A stretch of 22,082 nucleotides of DNA from positions 1-22,082 of the forward strand of contig NW_019773872.1 of assembly GCF_001039355.2 (NCBI RefSeq), written 5' to 3'. Below the pieces are notes generated by a model. The model was not told the origin of the DNA and ran no database searches. It was given only the letters and a program-made list of their open reading frames with translations. The translations under genes were made by a program, and so were the position numbers. Of this stretch, positions 17,849 through 22,082 are shown in pieces (the stretch's first letter is position 1; each line of letters begins with the position of its first letter). The DNA comes from Lingula anatina (lineage: Eukaryota; Brachiopoda; Lingulata; Lingulida; Lingulidae).

Positions 17849-17915
17849 GTAATTCTCTCGGACGTCCCTGATAGCTTTTAAAGACGCTGGACTCAGAATT
17901 AACTCTCTTTTATAG
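17849..17915 (+). other. Possible 67-bp 5'-UTR intron upstream of the 17922 gene
   Basis: TATCAG|GTAATT at 17848/17849 and CTCTCTTTTATAG ending 17915 make a plausible short intron that would end six bases before the ATG. It rests only on splice-site likeness. Confidence 0.3.
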
Positions 17916-17921
17916 AGAAAA

Positions 17922-18557
17922 ATGAGCTCCCAGGACGAAGAGGAGGGGGCTTGCTCTGAGTATGTGCCACACGCGTGGAAAAAGGGTGTGTGTAATATCT
18001 GCTTCAAACCTGAGAGCGAACACGAGCCGGCAGAGCCAGCGCCCGTTCAGGTGGAAGTGAAACCAAAGGAGGACAAGAAAAAGAAAACCGAAGCGGTCAC
18101 TCCAAAGAAGAAATTTCAGGTAAACAGAGACTTAATTCCAGAGAAAAAGAGTCCGTGGGGTGACCCTCTAAAAAAGAAAAACGGCAAAGCAAAGCATGAG
18201 GACACACAAAAAGCCAATGGGGAGGCTGCTAAAGCAAAGGAAAAGATACAGGAAGTAACTCAACCCGAACCGGAACCGGAACCAGAATCAGATCAGCCGA
18301 AGGCGTGTGAAAAATTCGAGCCTAGCGCCTGGAAAAAGAACGTGTGTAGAAACTGTTTTATGACACCTGAGGAACATGCCCCGGATCCGGAAGAGGAGCC
18401 CGCGCCTGCGCAGACCACTCCTCAAAAAGACAAAGGTAGCAAAAACACAGGCAAAACTTCCAGAGGAGGGAAAACTGAAGGAACCAAAAAGACTGACGAA
18501 AACGCTGAGCCGCCAAGGCAACGGAAGGGCGTTCCGTTGTGGAGATTACTGAAGTGA
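17922..18557 (+). CDS. Small protein with two C-x12-C-x2-C-x6-H knuckles
   Basis: A single-exon frame of 211 residues, with ATG in good context (AAAAATGAGC). Knuckle 1 is C11-C24-C27-H34 (with Y14, W19, F28, E33). Knuckle 2 is C129-C142-C145-H152 (with F132, W137, F146, E151). The spacing is identical in both and, from memory, equals that of the N-terminal motif of the myosin phosphatase Rho-interacting protein (MPRIP) family, so zinc binding is a reasonable inference. The rest is Lys/Glu/Pro-rich and probably disordered, with an EPEPEPE run and a short WGDPLKKK segment. There is no PH domain or coiled coil, unlike MPRIP. The strong codon structure and duplicated motif make a real gene likely. 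An unspliced downstream exon cannot be excluded, since the frame ends in a short LWRLLK tail. Confidence 0.75.
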   Translation: MSSQDEEEGACSEYVPHAWKKGVCNICFKPESEHEPAEPAPVQVEVKPKEDKKKKTEAVTPKKKFQVNRDLIPEKKSPWGDPLKKKNGKAKHEDTQKANGEAAKAKEKIQEVTQPEPEPEPESDQPKACEKFEPSAWKKNVCRNCFMTPEEHAPDPEEEPAPAQTTPQKDKGSKNTGKTSRGGKTEGTKKTDENAEPPRQRKGVPLWRLLK

Positions 18558-21070
18558 TATAAGTATCACCTCCTAACTGTGATATAAGTTTTTTGCGCCG
18601 ATCTTATACAGTATTGCTGTTGGACCATCCATTACTGCCTACAGGTACCATATCAAACACCTGGCCTACTAATACAACGTACTGCTGACTGTGTTTTACC
18701 CCCGATCTTTCAGGCTAAGAGACCGCAAGCTTAAGTCTAAGATAGCTCATAGACGAACATATGCTGACAAATTTGACACATAAAATTTTAAAACTAACGA
18801 GTAAGAGAAAGAAGGAGAGATAGGGAGAGCAAACTGGAAATGAGGTGTCTCCTCAGGTTAAAGTGTTTCAGAAAACGTTTAAGTCTTAGCCTACACTTGT
18901 GCCGTACGTATGAATCTGGCAAAACGGCATCTTTCAAATGAAACAATGGTTATACGCGTAGAACCTTGATGGAATCGCCACAAGTATTGACTTTTATTTT
19001 ACTAAGTGAGAAAGTGTTTCATATGCACCTACACCTGTATAAACCAATGGTGTGTGCATCAGAACATTGTATCAGCATCTAGCTTTTTACAGTCCCAGCA
19101 TCATGGGCATTCTCGTGAATTGTAAACGGTGTGAACCATAAAAATATAATGCCCATCATGACTATACTTATTCTTCGTTGACGACGCAATCATTTGTTGA
19201 GCATCGATCAGCAGCAACGTGGGATTACACATGGCGCCACGTGAAATCCTGGAAATCTCAGTCACCATGTGAAACATCGAGTTACAAACTGCCTTGAAAT
19301 ATTCAATTATACTACGAAAAATTTAAAGCAGAATTATACCTACATGTATATATACGTGTTATAAAAGCTGTAACTAAAATGTTGCATTTGTCTTTACGTC
19401 TTCTTTGCTCTCCGAAGTAAACAAGAGGACAGTATTATCCGTGCCTACTTTATGTAATAAAATATTAAAACTACCTGGTTATAATAAAAGGGAACCTGCG
19501 TCAGGTTCATACCTGTGCTATAATTTGTGTCCGCTTTGCCACGTACTATATATACACATATACCAAGCTCTTTTGAATTTTTCCCTTGCAGAAGCGCATG
19601 GTATCCTTATCCCTTAATTCAGCTAGTGGAAAGAGTGCGGTATTTTCGTTCTCGACACGAACGTTTGTGGATACCCTCTAGCTACTTAAAGCATTTTGGT
19701 CTGTAGCATTTGACATGCATGTCATCAAACACAAGGCAAACTCGATTCACTATATGTATAACATACAGTGAAAAGACGCAGAATAAATGGTCCAGACTTT
19801 TACCCAAGGTTGGGGTGGCGCCTGAGTGGGGGAACATGACATAGTGTAGAAAATAACAGTTGCGCAGTTGCATGTATATGCAGAGTCTCACGCGAAAACA
19901 AGATCTCAGTGGTTGGTTTTCTTTTTTTCTAGGTCTTGCATTTTCTTCTAACAGCCGGCGCCTGATCAAGTCACCGTAAAACTGTCTTTAATGTGTTAGA
20001 TGTGAAATAAATCGCGTCTGAATGTGCCTCTAGCGCAATTTCTATTGCAGTGCATTCCTTTTACATATCCCCTCGCTGACTAATGTTTTCTTTTTTCATG
20101 CTCACCACCACTGGAATCTGTTTTGTTATTCTCAGTGGCAATAGAAAAATGTTTCAAAAGATTTCCTCCGAGGGCATTCTAGGCTTTAAGTTAAATTAGC
20201 CAACTAAGCACAGATGCTTATTGTATTGCTGTTGATGATGATGATTAGAACAATAATGAAATGACAAAAAAAAACATTTAAAAAGTTGATTTCCTTTGAA
20301 AACTTTTATTTTGCAGATTATTGAAAAATATGGGAATGCTTCTTAAATTGATTCTTTAATCAACTTTCTTCGCGCTGAGTCTAGGTCATTTGCAAGCTTA
20401 TCCCTTCGTTTTGTGTCTTCGTTATTCGATCAAAAAGTTGTCACTTTTTCTAGTTTTTTGCTTTTCTGGCAAATGGCAAACAATTGTTTAGAAATTCCCT
20501 TACAAACCTCGACAGAGCTGCACCCTGAAGTAATATGCCATGCTCTGTCTGTTGTCGCTAAGTTGTGAATCGTCTATAAGACAAATATTGAGTCTGTCAC
20601 TGTACATGTACATGTATATCTTCAGTCTAGCAGTCCAACCAATCTCAACCTCTATACCTATAACTTATTACATTCAAAAATGACTTTATTATAGATAACC
20701 TCTGCACAACACACAGACACACAAGCTGCAGTCTATGCAACAAGAGGTAGCGCAGAGGTACTCTATATAAAACACATTTTGCTCTTATGGACCTATCACC
20801 AGAAAAGTTGGTAACTGGTAATGAGGTTAATGTCACATTTCACTGCACTCACTTGTCTATCGCGCGTATAAACTCTCACCGTACTTGGCAAAAACAATGT
20901 CCTATATATGTACCACAAGTACATGTACAAACAGGTGCAGGGTTATATATACAGTGTATTTTCCCACTGTCTGCCAAATTTCGCAGGAATCTCAAAACTG
21001 GCTTCGTGACTCCATAAATTGGTCCGTTGCAGAGTGCAGTGCCATCTACTAAACCGGGAGAGAGACGCGC

Positions 21071-21185
21071 GTAGAATAAGGACTCTTAGACTGACGTCAT
21101 GTATATAGAAGACTCTTAGATTGTTGTCATGTAGAATTAGGACACAGACACTGACGTCATCCAGAACGAGGAGAGACTGTCACGT
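21071..21185. repeat. 30-bp tandem repeat with CRE palindromes
   Basis: Units at 21071-21100, 21101-21130 and 21131-21160 share GTA.A.A..GAC.C..AGA and end in GTCAT. A degraded fourth unit follows at 21161. Units 1 and 3 contain a perfect TGACGTCA (21092-21099, 21152-21159); unit 2 has TTGTTGTCAT instead. Confidence 0.8.
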
Positions 21186-21396
21186 TGATAGCGGCAAACT
21201 AGAGTAGCACGTGCATTCTTGATAGTACTGGTATATTCATGTTACAGCTTAATTCCTTTAGCGAGAAATCTTGAATTATGGATATACTTCATTTACTGCA
21301 AATGAAATCAATCAACTTCGTGTTCTCCCCAAGGGAAGAGAGCTATTCTATTATTCATCGCAATATTCTCGGCTTTCATGTACCGTTTTAAGAATG

Positions 21397-21420
21397 AGGG
21401 AGGGGGCGGGGGGGGGGGGG
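21397..21420. repeat. G-run
   Basis: GAGGGAGGGGGC is followed by 13 G bases. It is a homopolymer tract prone to length change and to sequencing error. Confidence 0.85.
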
Positions 21421-21693
21421 CAAAAAAACGTGCCGATATTCGTACCTGTAATTTAATTATTTTTTTCGTTTGTTCAACAGATGCATAACACCACTCTCGT
21501 GTCACCTGTTTTTGTCTTTTTGTTTTTAATTTTATATCACGCAAATACAAGACTTGTGTTGTAGGTTGTTCATTTTTATTAAGCCAGTGACCTGTGTATG
21601 ACTTCCTCATCTTAAAAAACTACTTAATTGCTATCCTCTGCACCTTCACCTTCCGGCATATATTTCACAAAAAAATCTTATTTCATCTCATAA

Positions 21694-22082
21694 AAAGGCG
21701 GTGTACATAAATTCTATGCTGACGACCTAGTTCTCTTTTCGAAAAGCCCATTAGGTCTCCAATATAGCCTAGATTGTCTAAAAACGTATTGTAAACTATG
21801 GAGACTTTTGATAAACATTAAAAAAACCCAAGTTGTCATTTTCAACAGCAAAGGAAAAATCACGGACGGCACCACTCAAAGCAAACACAAATTTAACATT
21901 GGCGGTAAACTACTCACAATCTCGTCTAGCTACAACTACCTAGGAATTCTTTTCACTAGATCTGGCAAATTCACTGCAGCTCAAACAAGATTAAAAGAAA
22001 AAGCACAAAAAGCCTTTTTTGCACTAAAAAGTTACTCTCCTCTAACCAGCCCTATTAAATCATCCCTCAAGGAAAAACTTTT
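21694..22082 (+). mobile_element. Non-LTR retrotransposon reverse transcriptase, 5'-truncated and cut by window end
   Basis: From 21694 an open frame of 129 codons runs to the window edge. It begins KGGVHKFYADDLVLFS, where YADD is the reverse-transcriptase catalytic motif C, followed by K-T-Q-V-V-I-F-N and Y-N-Y-L-G-I-L-F, the thumb-side motifs of LINE polymerases. A stop at 21691 precedes the frame and no earlier palm motifs are seen, so the element is 5'-truncated or broken, as is common for LINEs. The wording of the motifs suggests a Jockey/CR1/I-type lineage rather than RTE or L1, but the sequence is too short to be sure. Confidence 0.85.

Larger units (their letters stand above)
18558..21693. 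other. Non-coding stretch, no gene recognised
   Basis: After the 17922 gene, TGATATAAGT occurs twice close together (18555 and 18580). No domain-bearing frame, RNA gene or clear exon was found on either strand up to the retroelement at 21694. The 30-bp CRE-bearing tandem repeat (21071-21185) and a G-run (21397-21420) are the only structured features. Confidence 0.5.

Noticed and set aside
17816-18521. Minus-strand frames opposite the knuckle gene
   Set aside because: These are shadows of the plus-strand coding frame.
21308-21610. Minus-strand frame with a poly-proline run
   Set aside because: The poly-proline is the translation of the G-run at 21397-21420.

Overview
The window reads as animal nuclear DNA. 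Genes are split by many GT-AG introns, the non-coding DNA is AT-rich, and there are abundant microsatellites, fold-back elements, SINE/LINE debris and tandem calcium-binding EGF exons. I see no bacterial operons, no CRISPR array and no complete tRNA or rRNA gene. The mix (EGF modular gene, secreted DUF885 metalloprotein, many TACATGTA-type palindromes) suggests a marine invertebrate such as a mollusc, another lophotrochozoan or a deuterostome invertebrate. The species cannot be fixed from the sequence alone.

Layout. (1) About 1-4400, minus strand: the 3' part of a modular extracellular gene. It has four single-domain EGF exons, all with phase 1 on both sides (4383-4261, 3758-3642, 1777-1655, 1112-993), then a possible non-EGF exon starting at 643 whose continuation is unclear. 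A tRNA-like SINE head lies at the very left edge. (2) 6449-14707, minus strand: a complete 17-exon gene that I could splice by eye without a single frame conflict. It gives a 627-residue DUF885-family protein with a signal peptide, the HEGNPGHH metal-site motif, seven N-glycosylation sequons and a C-terminal membrane segment. Its introns carry two fold-back elements, a palindromic element, microsatellites, and an unusual tandem array of 5' splice-site-like units just after exon 7. (3) About 17179-17689, minus strand: a tentative two-exon small gene. (4) 17922-18557, plus strand: an intact single-exon reading frame of 211 residues with two identically spaced C-x12-C-x2-C-x6-H knuckles. (5) 18558-21690: no gene recognised; it contains a 30-bp tandem repeat with CRE palindromes. 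(6) 21694-end, plus strand: a 5'-truncated non-LTR retrotransposon reverse transcriptase that runs off the window.

How the genes relate. The EGF gene and the DUF885 gene lie in the same direction and both would make extracellular or cell-surface products, but nothing in the sequence ties them functionally. The 17179-17689 and 17922 frames are head to head about 230 bp apart and could share a promoter region. A repeat family with a GAAGAAGGCC...GGCCGAAAG core occurs at about 1455-1540 and 15355-15482, with a rearranged, inverted relative at 10769-10907. It is the most intriguing non-coding element here.
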